DNA from: an uncultured Bacteroidales bacterium
Lineage (GTDB): Bacteria; Bacteroidota; Bacteroidia; Bacteroidales; WCHB1-69
Length of the DNA stretch: 64,000 bases
Direction of reading: 5' to 3'
Assembly: GCA_900315705.1 (NCBI GenBank)
Contig: ONAB01000010.1
Span: 62,001-126,000, forward strand
Every line of letters starts with the position of its first letter. Positions within the stretch are counted from its first letter, which is position 1. The notes below the pieces were generated by a model. That model worked only from the letters and a program-made list of their open reading frames with translations. It was not told the origin of the DNA and did not search any database. This document shows, in pieces, positions 52,726-62,468 of this stretch. The translations under genes and the position numbers were made by a program.

Positions 52726-53045
52726 CACCTCCGCATTGATGAGGGGTTCCGCCATATCTTTGCACCTCCGCACTTGTTGGGGGTTCCGCCTTATTATAAC
52801 GCCACCGCAATTATTGGAGGTTCCGCCAGCGGAGCTGGCGGAATGGTGTATGGTGAGGGGGCACCGCAAAACAAAACATTTTGGGCGGCGGCGAGAGGCT
52901 CTCCCCTACCATCACTCCTCTCCCGCCGCCGCCCATTTTGTCACCCGCGCGCGACACCGCACCATTCCGCGAAATTTTGCAAGCAAAATTTCGCGGACCC
53001 CCCCAAGATTACCCCACACTCGCAAAAACTGCGGAACCCCCATCA
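52726..53045 (+). repeat. large cruciform-forming intergenic element
   Basis: Three short repeats (CACCTCCGCA ... TTCCGCC, starting at 52726, 52763 and about 52801) are followed by a hairpin CCGCCAGC-GGA-GCTGGCGG (52823-52841). Then come nested arms GCGGAATGGTG (52838) with CACCATTCCGC (52960), enclosing GGGCGGCGGCGAGAGG (52883) with CCTCTCCCGCCGCCGCCC (52917). A perfect 14-bp-arm palindrome follows (CCGCGAAATTTTGC, 52967-52996). The ends are inverted: TGATGAGGGGTTCCGC at 52737 and GCGGAACCCCCATCA at 53031. A box TATCTTTGC at 52755 could start a transcript through it. Confidence 0.75.
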
Positions 53046-53082
53046 CTCACCCACAATCAAAGCCAAAGCGTCAAAAACACCA

Positions 53083-53112
53083 TAAAAAAGGGCCGCCACA
53101 ACGTGACGACCC
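53083..53112 (-). terminator. terminator of the FISUMP operon
   Basis: On the minus strand GGGTCGTCAC-GTT-GTGGCGGCCC is followed by TTTTTT, 24 nt beyond the stop of the gene at 53136. Confidence 0.75.
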
Positions 53113-53135
53113 TGGGTATCAAGTATGAATTAATG

Positions 53136-56100
53136 TCAGTCGCGGAGACAGCGGACGGACTTACCGAACATCTTATTATTACCGTAAATACGCACATAGG
53201 CCATAGAGGAATTCAATTCGCAGCCTTTTGCATTGACGATGGAATTGGCATTATTGCCCTGCGTAGAAGAGGAGAAGTGGCTGCACCAACCCGCTTCAAC
53301 GAAATCGTCGGAACCCCAACCCCAACCCGCTGGAACGGCGGAAAAGCCCGTGGTATTATTGTCACTTGAAGCATTACCAACATCACAGGTAGTGTTACTG
53401 CTTTGCCGCCATCCTTCCGTGGAAGCCAAGGCCTTAGCGACGTACGTGCTGTCGCCTCCACATAAAAATTGGCTCTGGCCGCTTATATAGTCGATCAACT
53501 GTTCCCATTCCTCCACTCTCGGCAAGTGCCAGCCCTCGGGGCAGACACCACGGCGGTTATCCGTAACATTCACCAATACGACATTGCTACGATCGGTATT
53601 CACGCTCGTCTCCCCATACACCATGTTGAAGGTATCCATCGCTGCGTTCCAGTTGTACAGCAACCCGTAGTTCTGCGGCGCGTAGGTTGTGGAGTCATTA
53701 TTGTACCAGCGGGCCTGCTTGCCTGTATAGGTTCTGTCCGTGCCTACGGGCGGGATAAGGTACGTGCCCGTGCTTGGCGAGGTGGTGCAGCGCATATTCT
53801 CCTTCAGCCAGCACTGGTTGCCGATCTGCACCACGGCATAGCTGTTGTTCTGATGGTCGCGCACAGCCGTAATGGTGCCGTTACTGCCCGTCTCGTTGCT
53901 GTGGATAGAGGAGACACCGCAGGAGGTGGTGTTTCCAGGACCAGGCGTGTTGCCGGGCACAGTGACACTTACCTCATTACCATACGCCGTACCAACACTG
54001 TTGGTGGCGTAAGCGCGCACATAGTATATGTTCCCTGCTGTAAGACCTGAGATATTGCTGGTGAAACTGCCCACCCCACTGCCATCGGCAGTATGGTTGT
54101 CTGAGATTGTGGGGTTTTGATTGGTACTCCAGCAAACGCCTCGTGCCGTCACGGCTGCACCGCCATCCGAAGAGACATTTCCGCCACAGGTGGCTGATGT
54201 TGCCGTAACATTCTCCACAGCCGAAGTTGTGACTGTAGGCAAAATCGCCGCACTTGTTCCCCCATCATTCCTGAGACAGCGGACGGCAAACGCGTACTCC
54301 TTAAGGCCATAATCACGGAACACGCCGGCGTAGAGGTAGAACAAAACCCGATACGACGCGTTGCCGCTATCGTATGGCGAAGACGACCAACAGTACACGC
54401 CCTGGCCACGGCCTAAGAAACGGCCGTTGTAGCCGCCAGACGGAACAGCGCTGAAGCCCGTGGCATTGCGCAATGCGTGGCTAAAATTACCCGGTGTGGC
54501 TTCACCACTATTATCGGATTGCCAATCCGCACCACCTGATAGCATTGAAGAAATAGCTGTGTTTCCTCCTTCAATCCTGGCATTGTTAGCCATAGTTTGA
54601 GAAGTCGGTGTCACCCCGGGCTGGTATATGCTCACAGCCGTGTTCATCAGAGTGGTCCACTCCGCATCGGTGGGCAAGTGCCAGCCCTCGGGGCAAATGC
54701 CACGGGCACCCTCAGCCGTGCTGCCGTCCATTGCGGCGGGCCAGTTGTAGAGCAGACCGTAGCCATCGGCGGCGTTGGCAGGGTTGTTGTCGTAATAGTA
54801 AGCGCGGCACACGGTGGCCGACATATTGGCCTGCACCGCAGGATTTTCCACCATATTGGCACCCGTGCTCGGTGAGGTGGTGCAGCGCATATTCTCCTTC
54901 AGCCAGCACTGGTTGCCAATCTGCACCACGGCGTAGCTGTTGTTCTGATGGTCGCGCACGGCCGTAATGGTGCCGTTGCTGCCCGTCTCGTTGGCGCGCA
55001 CAGAAGAGACCCCGCACGAGGTGGTGCTGCCGGGACCAGGCGTAGTGCCGGGCACTGTCAGGGTGATGATGTTGCCGTAGCCAGGGCCTTTGCTATTGGT
55101 GGCGTAGGCGCGGGCATAGTAGGTGGCGCCGGCGCTCACATCGGAAATCTGGCACACAAAACGGCCCAGCCCATCGCCCGTAATGCTGCTCGGCACAAGG
55201 GTGGCGTTCGACATATCGGAGGAGAGGCTCCACTGGATGCCACGCTCGGCCACCTCCGCCCCGCCGTTGTCGGTCACTGCGCCCATCACGGCATCATACA
55301 CTTGGTTAGCAGTGTTATAGCGTTCGATGGTAACCACCGTGGGCGGAGTGATGCCTTCAAGGAGGCGAACCACGGTACTCTGCGTGCAGCCGTTGGCATC
55401 TGTCACAGTGAGGGTATATTCGCCATCCTGGGCAAAAGTGTGCTGAAAAACACGCTGGGTGGTACCTGAAGTGGTGTAATCCAATCCATCCACATAAAAG
55501 TGGTACGGGGCAGTGCCGTTGTTGGCCACGAAACGCACCTGCAAGCCGTCCTGGTAGGTGCTGGTGGTGAGGTTGCAAGCAGGTGTGGCCTCCTGCACCG
55601 TATAGGTGGTGGTGGCCTTACAGCCGTTGTTGTCTCTCACGAAATAGGTGGTGCCAGGGACAAGCGGATAGGGAGCTGTATTTGACCAATTAATATTGTC
55701 GGAAGAATATTCTAAGAACAAATATCCGTAAGCGCCGTTGTAACCGGAGGGTGACAGATGCCCATCGCGCACATCCAGGGTCAGCGTGGAGTTAGAGCAG
55801 ACATTGTCGGCATAGAACCAAAGCGGAGAGCCCTCAATATGGTTGCCCTCACAGTCGAGCACACTGGCCTTAAGGGTCGGAGCAACAGTATTGTTGGGTT
55901 TCCAGTAGATCTGGGCGATGCCGTTGGTGTTGGTAGTGGCAAAGGCACTGGCAGAACCCGAACCTGAAGGGGTGGACGACACCACTCCGTCCGAGGCTTC
56001 AAAGAGGACTGTATTGCCGCTTCTCGGATCGCCATTATTCTTGAAAACCTGCACTTGAATCGGATCTGAAATCCACGAACCTGCTGCAGGAGGTACGAGG

Positions 56101-57833
56101 TTGCGGTTTGTATTCGGACCCATAGCCATTCTGTAGGGTCGTTTCCAAGATTTCAAGGTTTGTTCCCAGAACATATTCGGGTTCCAAAGGCCTATTACCT
56201 TAAGGCCAATTTCTTCATACAACCTCAAGTCCGTGGATTCGGATTTAAAGCCGTTGGCACCGTAACAAAAAACAAAAGCAATTTTAGGCATAAACTCAAG
56301 ATAGAGTTCCAGCGTCTTAAACAACAAAATCCCTGACAACTTCGGCCCTATCGCCAAACTTAATTCTAAGGAAACATTGGTGTTGATGTGTTCGGGCTCG
56401 ATTTCCACGATCTTCCCCTCTCCTGCCTTGGTGGTATCAAAGTCTATATTGATAGGGATTGGTACACCCCCAGCCACCAAGACTTCGCCTTCTGCCACAT
56501 AATAAATGGGTCTTGTATATATGTATTGTTTTTCAATACCATCGGAAAGGTTTGCGCTTAGTGTGACCGCAAAATCCAATGACACACCCAGCTTAACGTT
56601 TGCAAGGCCAGGAAGCCCAAATGTAAGAGGGGAAATATCCTTCGTAATATGGAATGGGGTTGCAAATTGAGAGGCGTGAAGTTTAAAATCCACCTTGGCA
56701 TCACCCATAAATCCCACTTTAAAGCTCACATATCCATTTCCAAATACCAAGTAAGGGTGAACATACCAGTCCTCAATCAATTTAACGTCACTGAAATCGG
56801 GTGTCAGATCTTGTATATCCCAATGACCACCTAACGTAACGTCACCCATATTCCAGTTGTTCACAATCAAATCCCGCTGATATGATTGAGCCAATCCATC
56901 CAAGAGAGCACCCCAATTACCTGAAAGGAAGCGTGAGTCCTGTAACAGTTCTGCCCGTGTATAAGTATGATACGCACCGCTTCTTTGAGAGGATGCGGCG
57001 AGTGACATCGGAACCTCCAAATTAATAGCTCCTTCTTTCAGGATATCGGTGATATAACCTTGGCTTGTCACCATCTCGCAGGTATCACCATAGTACTCAA
57101 AATATAGCACCTTACGAAGGAATCCTTCATCCACCATTCCTACCAACACGGTACTATCCGTAATATTCGGTGCGGGGTTACTGAAGACAATCCTGTATAT
57201 GCCAGAGGCTCGCTCGGCAGAATCACTGAGGATAATGTCGGTGGTATCCACAATGGCAATGGCATCATACATCACCGTATGCACGTAGCGTATTTCCACC
57301 GTATCAACGCTCACACCGCAGGCGTTGGCCACCGTCCAAGTGAGTTTATACAAAGTGTCGGGGCCCGTGAAACGGGAGTTACGATAGGTGGGATCCTCCA
57401 AATCGGGCAACTCGCCCTCTATCACTTGCCACATACAGCGGGTATTCCCGTCCTCCACCTTGTTGCCAAAGAGTGTGGTCACATAACCTTCATTGAGAAT
57501 ACGGTCAGGGCCGGCGTTGGCGGTGGGGGTAAAGAGGATGTGCGTCACTTGTGTGGTATCCAAGGGGCAGTTGGGATACTCGATGCGGGCACGGTAATAG
57601 CACTCCTGCTCAGGCAGACAGCGGAAAACAGTGTCGTGAGCCCCGAGGATGTCGGTCCAGGTGAGCGTGTCTTCCGAGTACTGCCACTGGATGTTGCCAT
57701 ACTGGTATTGGGCAAGGCTGAGGGTCACCGAGTCGGTGCCGTCGCCCGCGCACACCTCCACCACCTGGGCCTGCAAGCCTGCCGTGAGCAGCAGGAGCAG
57801 GGCGGCGAATATATAGTTTGTCAGTTTTTTCAT
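53136..57833 (-). CDS. large secreted protein with two FISUMP domains
   Basis: Predicted surface protein. The 1565 residues begin with a signal peptide (MKKLTNYIFAALLLLLTAGL, then QAQ). A beta-rich N-terminal half with PKD/Ig-like and adhesin-like parts follows (about 30-640), then Ig-like segments and two fibronectin-like repeats (VSAGATYYARAYATNSKG; LTAGNIYYVRAYATNSVG). Two FISUMP domains (Fibrobacter major paralogous domain) are marked by YAVVQIGNQCWLKENMR and (G)ICPEGWHLP / VCPEGWHLP with a closing VRCLR. The start at 57833 follows from the signal peptide. No T9SS-type C-terminal domain is obvious. It follows the collagen-like FISUMP gene after 42 nt. Confidence 0.75.
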   Translation of the reverse strand: MKKLTNYIFAALLLLLTAGLQAQVVEVCAGDGTDSVTLSLAQYQYGNIQWQYSEDTLTWTDILGAHDTVFRCLPEQECYYRARIEYPNCPLDTTQVTHILFTPTANAGPDRILNEGYVTTLFGNKVEDGNTRCMWQVIEGELPDLEDPTYRNSRFTGPDTLYKLTWTVANACGVSVDTVEIRYVHTVMYDAIAIVDTTDIILSDSAERASGIYRIVFSNPAPNITDSTVLVGMVDEGFLRKVLYFEYYGDTCEMVTSQGYITDILKEGAINLEVPMSLAASSQRSGAYHTYTRAELLQDSRFLSGNWGALLDGLAQSYQRDLIVNNWNMGDVTLGGHWDIQDLTPDFSDVKLIEDWYVHPYLVFGNGYVSFKVGFMGDAKVDFKLHASQFATPFHITKDISPLTFGLPGLANVKLGVSLDFAVTLSANLSDGIEKQYIYTRPIYYVAEGEVLVAGGVPIPINIDFDTTKAGEGKIVEIEPEHINTNVSLELSLAIGPKLSGILLFKTLELYLEFMPKIAFVFCYGANGFKSESTDLRLYEEIGLKVIGLWNPNMFWEQTLKSWKRPYRMAMGPNTNRNLVPPAAGSWISDPIQVQVFKNNGDPRSGNTVLFEASDGVVSSTPSGSGSASAFATTNTNGIAQIYWKPNNTVAPTLKASVLDCEGNHIEGSPLWFYADNVCSNSTLTLDVRDGHLSPSGYNGAYGYLFLEYSSDNINWSNTAPYPLVPGTTYFVRDNNGCKATTTYTVQEATPACNLTTSTYQDGLQVRFVANNGTAPYHFYVDGLDYTTSGTTQRVFQHTFAQDGEYTLTVTDANGCTQSTVVRLLEGITPPTVVTIERYNTANQVYDAVMGAVTDNGGAEVAERGIQWSLSSDMSNATLVPSSITGDGLGRFVCQISDVSAGATYYARAYATNSKGPGYGNIITLTVPGTTPGPGSTTSCGVSSVRANETGSNGTITAVRDHQNNSYAVVQIGNQCWLKENMRCTTSPSTGANMVENPAVQANMSATVCRAYYYDNNPANAADGYGLLYNWPAAMDGSTAEGARGICPEGWHLPTDAEWTTLMNTAVSIYQPGVTPTSQTMANNARIEGGNTAISSMLSGGADWQSDNSGEATPGNFSHALRNATGFSAVPSGGYNGRFLGRGQGVYCWSSSPYDSGNASYRVLFYLYAGVFRDYGLKEYAFAVRCLRNDGGTSAAILPTVTTSAVENVTATSATCGGNVSSDGGAAVTARGVCWSTNQNPTISDNHTADGSGVGSFTSNISGLTAGNIYYVRAYATNSVGTAYGNEVSVTVPGNTPGPGNTTSCGVSSIHSNETGSNGTITAVRDHQNNSYAVVQIGNQCWLKENMRCTTSPSTGTYLIPPVGTDRTYTGKQARWYNNDSTTYAPQNYGLLYNWNAAMDTFNMVYGETSVNTDRSNVVLVNVTDNRRGVCPEGWHLPRVEEWEQLIDYISGQSQFLCGGDSTYVAKALASTEGWRQSSNTTCDVGNASSDNNTTGFSAVPAGWGWGSDDFVEAGWCSHFSSSTQGNNANSIVNAKGCELNSSMAYVRIYGNNKMFGKSVRCLRD

Positions 57834-57875
57834 CGTTACTATATATAATATATTGTACAAGAAACAGGGATGCTG

Positions 57876-60800
57876 TTACGGTCTGGCATTGGTGCCGCCA
57901 CGTTGGTTGGTGTCGCCGCAGGGTACGGGAGCAGGCACCGTCACGCGGGTGGTCCACTGCGCATAGAGCGTGATGTTGCCGGTGAGGGTGAGCACCGCGT
58001 CGGGGGCGTAAGAGGTGCCCGTGCCGTCGGCGGCGGTGTTCCATCCCGTGAAGATGAAGCCGCTGCGGGTGAAGGTGTTGGCGCTGACCGTCTGCTGCAC
58101 ACCGTTGGGGAAGAACTGGGCATTCATCGAACCGTTGCCGCCGTTGGCGTTGAAGAGGATATAATGGAGCGCATTGTCGGCCGGGGTCTGCCACGTGGGA
58201 GTGCCGCTATCCATCACGAGATGCTGGCCCTGCTGTCCGGCGGGCAACACCTGCCAGCCGTTCCCGTTCCAGTAGAGCATATCACCCACCGTGGCACCTT
58301 GCGGCAACGCGGGACTGTCGGCGGCAGTATCCACGGGCAGGTCCGCTACGCAACGCACATATGTTCCGGACACGAAATAGGGATACGATGTGAAGAAGGT
58401 GGCATTGGAGCTGCTAATCTGCTTCATTGTATACTGCTGACTGTTTTGTTGTGTACAAGTGGCCAAGGCCGTGACGAACTTACTCTGTGAGTAACCACTC
58501 GGACTTCTCCAAGGAGCACACACGATATTGAAACTGGTGGCGTTGTTGTCGGAGGGAGTGTTGCCCACAGCGCACGTAGTGGTACTGGACAACCATCCGG
58601 AGGTGGCGGCCAGGGCTTTGGCGATGTTGGCTGCGCTGCTGCCGCACACATATTCATTGCGGCTTTGCACGTAGGCGGCCAACTGGTCCCACTCCGCCAT
58701 ACTGGGCACGTGCCAGCCGAGAGGACAGACACCCCTCACGCCGCTGGGGTTGGCAGAAGAGGGCGTCTCGCCGTGCAAAATGGCCTTCCAGTTGTAGGCA
58801 TATCCAAAGGTGGAAGGCGGAGTGTTTTCACTATGGCTATAACGGTACGCCACAGAAGAGGAGGTGTCGGTGCCGAGCGCAATCTCCGTGCCATCGCTAT
58901 AACGGGTAGTGCGGAGATTCTCGGCCATCCAGCACTGGGTGCCCATCCTGATGGTATTGTAAAGGTTACCGTCGGCATCCTTCATCTGTTCGCCGCAGGT
59001 AAACAACTTTGCTTCCAATTTGCCTTGAGTGTTCTGCAGGTCATTGATCCGTTGTTGCAACTGCCACAACAGAATCTGCAGGGGAGACGCTTCGGCTGCA
59101 GTTTCCTCCTCATCGCGCAGACAGCGCATCGATAGGGCCATCGGCACATATTGGGATTCCGGATATCCGCCACCGAAACTGATGCTACGACTGCTGCTGC
59201 CAAATGTCATCGGCCATCTATACAATCTACCATACTCCGAGCTGGCCCAATATGCGGACGAATAGCCCGGGTACGACCAATAACCATTGGATTCCAATCT
59301 TCCTGCCGGCAACAATCCCAATCCTGTTGCGTTGTTTTCAGCCATATTATAGCCGGGAGAGCAACTTGTAGTACTACTATTCCACCCGAATGTAGCGGAC
59401 ATTGCTTTAAGGTAATTGTCGGCGGAACCGCCACAATGATACTCCTCTTTGCTTTTCACATACAAAATCAGCTTGTCCCATTCTGCTTTCGTAGGCACGT
59501 GCCAACCCTCAGGACAAATGCCCTGTATATGACCCGAATTTCCCTCTTCGTTATGGACCACCGCTCGCCAGTTATACAGATAGCCGTAAACAGCCAACCT
59601 GCTGCTGTTATTGTTCGGATAATAGCGGTAAGCCACAGACGAGGAGGTATCCGTACCGAGGGCAATGGATGTACCGTCCGAATAGTGCTCCGAGCGCAAG
59701 TTCTCTTTCATCCAGCACTGGGTGCCCAATTTCACTGTTCCATACTGGTTGCCGTCATAGTCATTCACCGAGGAGACGCCACAAAGGAAATCCGGAACTG
59801 ACTGCAGATTATCCAGAGCTTGCTGGAGGTCTTCTATCTGATAGCGCATATCGGAGAACTCCGGATCGCGCAAGCAACGCACAGACAACCCTGTGTAATT
59901 ATTCAAGGAACTGCTAACATAATTATAGGGCAAGTATAAATAAGGGCTCAACGGTCCACTGCCATCGATTGTGGAGAGCCAAAGAGCCGATATCCTACCT
60001 ACACTATAATCATTATTAGACCTAAAGTATCCAGCGGGGAGAAGGGAGAGTCCTGTAGCATTGTTCAGAGCCGGGTTGTAGGCTGGAGCACAGCCGTCGG
60101 TGCTACTGCTAGTCCATCCCGTAGTAGAACACAGGGCCTTGGCAATATTGATATTGGTATCCCCACAGACATATTGGCTTTGACTGCTCACATAGTCGGT
60201 GAGTTGGGTCCATTCAGCCATACTGGGCACGTGCCAGCCACTGGGACACACACCCTGCACCCGGCTCGGATTGGAGTTGCTGGATGCAGCGCCATTCATC
60301 ACGGCCAACCAGTTGTATAACATACCATAAACCGCCACTTTAGTGCTGTCGTCACCAGGGTAGTGGCAACGGGGAGCCACAGATGATACGGACGTACCCA
60401 AGGGGATGACTGTCCCGTCGCTAAAATGGCGAGTGCGCAGGTTTTCCTTCATCCAGCACTGATTGCCAATCATCACAGTGCTGTATTCGTTGCCGTCATA
60501 GTCTTTCGCTTTGCTTGTACCGCAAATAAAAGTATTTTCTGCAATGGTGCCCAAGAGGTTCTGCAAGCTGTCGATCTGGTGCTGCAAACCGCTGATGTCG
60601 GGGATAGTGGGTTTGTTGAGGATTTCCGCAACGCCGGAAGTGGCGTTCCAGTCGGCGTTCACCTGGGCGATACCACCGCCATTCGTGCCGTTGGTCACAT
60701 CGAAGGTGTAGGTGGTGCCGTCGGTAAAATTGATGGTGTAAGTGTCAACCAAACCGTTGGACACAGGACCCGTAATGCTCTGGATGCCACGACCGTCCTG

Positions 60801-62141
60801 ACCATTGGTACCGTTCGTACCGTTTGTACCGTTTGTACCGTTCGTACCCGCAGGACCGGCAGGGCCTTGTTCGCCATTACGCACTACAAAAGTATGGGGA
60901 CCGCTGGCATCGGTAATCGTCACCACCGTGCTGTCGCCCGCCGTAACGGTGTTCACCACAGGAGAGAAGCCGTCCTGACCATTGGTACCGTTCGTACCCG
61001 CAGGACCCGCAGGGCCTGCAGGACCCGTGGCACCCACAAGGCCTTGTTCGCCATTATGCACCACAAAAGTATGGGGACCGCTGGCATCGGTAATCGTCAC
61101 CACCGTGCTGTCGCCCGTCGTAACGGTGTTTACCACAGGAGAGAAGCCATCCTGACCATCCTGGCCATTAGCGCCATTAGCACCTGCAGGGCCAGCAGGA
61201 CCCTGTTCACCTTGAGGACCCGTTGCGCCCGTTGCACCCGCAGGGCCGGCAGGACCTTGTGGACCCGTGGCACCCACAGGGCCTTGTTCGCCATTATGCA
61301 CCACAAAAGTGTGTGGGCCAGTAGCGTCGGTGATGGTCACCACTGTGCTGTCGCCCACTGTGGCCGTGTTCACCACAGGAGAGAAGCCATCCTGACCGTC
61401 TTGACCGTCAGCACCATTGGTGCCGTTCGTGCCATTGGCACCGGCAGGGCCGGCAGGACCCGCAGGGCCTTGCGCTCCCGCAGCACCGTTATGCACCACG
61501 AAGGTGAACGACGTATAGTCCGTAAAGTTGATGGTATAGGTATCATCCAAGCCACTCGACATCGGGCCCGTGATGCTTTGGATACCCCTGCCATTGGTAC
61601 CATTGGTACCGGCAGGACCCGCAGGGCCTTGCGGACCCTGTTGGCCATTGCGAATCACATAGCTTTGCGTGGTGCCGTCGGGCATTGTGCAATCCAGCAC
61701 ATAGCCCGTATCCGTGGGCGTCATCACAAATGCAGGCACATTCCCCGCATTGGTCGCATACAACGCGTACGGCACGCTCAGCAACTGCTGCACGCTCTCC
61801 ACCGTGTAGTTGACGCCGCCATTCGGGTCAATCTCGGATTTGAGGTAAAACACCCCTTGAGCCCAAGGAATCTGGCTGAAATTATGGTTGGAGTTTCCGC
61901 CGCCCACCTCCACGGTCAGCAGGCCGTTGTCATTGGTGGTGACGTTGTGCGTCTCCACATAGATGGCCGATCCCGTGGGAGTGCCCTGCAAGATGGAGAG
62001 TCTCACAGAGACGTTCTGGTTCGTCACCAAGGCATTGTTGCTGCCGCGGACCACCGCCTGATACGTCATTTTCTGGGGTGCCTGCGCCATTACCAAGACG
62101 CACATCAGCATCATCACACAAAGGGTAAATAATTTCCTCAT
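57876..62141 (-). CDS. collagen-like stalk protein with three FISUMP domains
   Basis: Predicted surface protein of 1421 residues. The signal peptide (MRKLFTLCVMMLMCVLVMAQ) leads to a domain common to Bacteroidetes (QKMTYQAVVRGSNNALVTNQNVSVRLSIL, SVPYALYATNAG). Next, about 170-480, is a collagen-like Gly-x-y region (GPQGPAGPAGTNGTNG and the like) broken by FVVHNG / TVVTITDASGPHTF blocks. A short coiled coil (LQHQIDSLQNLL) then precedes three FISUMP domains (IGNQCWMKENLR, LGTQCWMKENLR, MGTQCWMAENLR; each with C-GWHVP). A late InlB/List-Bact repeat (ILFNANGGNGSM ... FTGWNTAADGTG) precedes the end. A -7 box lies at 62276. Confidence 0.8.
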   Translation of the reverse strand: MRKLFTLCVMMLMCVLVMAQAPQKMTYQAVVRGSNNALVTNQNVSVRLSILQGTPTGSAIYVETHNVTTNDNGLLTVEVGGGNSNHNFSQIPWAQGVFYLKSEIDPNGGVNYTVESVQQLLSVPYALYATNAGNVPAFVMTPTDTGYVLDCTMPDGTTQSYVIRNGQQGPQGPAGPAGTNGTNGRGIQSITGPMSSGLDDTYTINFTDYTSFTFVVHNGAAGAQGPAGPAGPAGANGTNGTNGADGQDGQDGFSPVVNTATVGDSTVVTITDATGPHTFVVHNGEQGPVGATGPQGPAGPAGATGATGPQGEQGPAGPAGANGANGQDGQDGFSPVVNTVTTGDSTVVTITDASGPHTFVVHNGEQGLVGATGPAGPAGPAGTNGTNGQDGFSPVVNTVTAGDSTVVTITDASGPHTFVVRNGEQGPAGPAGTNGTNGTNGTNGTNGQDGRGIQSITGPVSNGLVDTYTINFTDGTTYTFDVTNGTNGGGIAQVNADWNATSGVAEILNKPTIPDISGLQHQIDSLQNLLGTIAENTFICGTSKAKDYDGNEYSTVMIGNQCWMKENLRTRHFSDGTVIPLGTSVSSVAPRCHYPGDDSTKVAVYGMLYNWLAVMNGAASSNSNPSRVQGVCPSGWHVPSMAEWTQLTDYVSSQSQYVCGDTNINIAKALCSTTGWTSSSTDGCAPAYNPALNNATGLSLLPAGYFRSNNDYSVGRISALWLSTIDGSGPLSPYLYLPYNYVSSSLNNYTGLSVRCLRDPEFSDMRYQIEDLQQALDNLQSVPDFLCGVSSVNDYDGNQYGTVKLGTQCWMKENLRSEHYSDGTSIALGTDTSSSVAYRYYPNNNSSRLAVYGYLYNWRAVVHNEEGNSGHIQGICPEGWHVPTKAEWDKLILYVKSKEEYHCGGSADNYLKAMSATFGWNSSTTSCSPGYNMAENNATGLGLLPAGRLESNGYWSYPGYSSAYWASSEYGRLYRWPMTFGSSSRSISFGGGYPESQYVPMALSMRCLRDEEETAAEASPLQILLWQLQQRINDLQNTQGKLEAKLFTCGEQMKDADGNLYNTIRMGTQCWMAENLRTTRYSDGTEIALGTDTSSSVAYRYSHSENTPPSTFGYAYNWKAILHGETPSSANPSGVRGVCPLGWHVPSMAEWDQLAAYVQSRNEYVCGSSAANIAKALAATSGWLSSTTTCAVGNTPSDNNATSFNIVCAPWRSPSGYSQSKFVTALATCTQQNSQQYTMKQISSSNATFFTSYPYFVSGTYVRCVADLPVDTAADSPALPQGATVGDMLYWNGNGWQVLPAGQQGQHLVMDSGTPTWQTPADNALHYILFNANGGNGSMNAQFFPNGVQQTVSANTFTRSGFIFTGWNTAADGTGTSYAPDAVLTLTGNITLYAQWTTRVTVPAPVPCGDTNQRGGTNARP

Positions 62142-62275
62142 AGTTATCAAGATTTTATTGTTAATAATTATCATTTCAAATGAGGTTTGTTTTTTCATTC
62201 AGCAATACACAAATTCTTGTATATCAAAATTTTAAAATAGAAAAAACAATACCTCCCCGCATTATTATCGGAGTT

Positions 62276-62284
62276 GCAAATATA
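62276..62284 (-). promoter_or_regulatory. -7 box for the FISUMP operon
   Basis: TATATTTGC on the minus strand, about 135 nt before the ATG at 62141. Confidence 0.55.
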
Positions 62285-62343
62285 TAAAAAAAGGTAATAA
62301 AAACCAGAGAAAAGAATACTGGTTTGCGTTTTTATGAACTGGA

Positions 62344-62468
62344 TTTGAAATTTGAAATTTGAGACTTGAGACTTAAGACTTTTTTCGCAAATCGCCTTAA
62401 TTCTCAATTCTCCATTCTCAATTCTCCATTCTCAATTCTCCATTCTCAACTCTCAACTCTCCATTCTC
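62344..62468. repeat. heptamer repeats (TTTGAAA and TTCTCAA/TTCTCCA types)
   Basis: TTTGAAA/TTTGAGA/CTTAAGA units, then about ten TTCTCAA/TTCTCCA units. The second array contributes the last about 14 codons (NGELRVENGELRMEN) of the HAD gene. Confidence 0.9.

Noticed and set aside
52726..52827. CRISPR-like array of three repeats
   Set aside because: Repeats are about 27 bp and inexact, the gaps are only about 10 bp, and no cas gene is present.
60426..62132. 568-codon plus-strand frame opposite the collagen-like region
   Set aside because: Its Arg/Thr/Gly repeats are the complement of the Gly-x-y codons.
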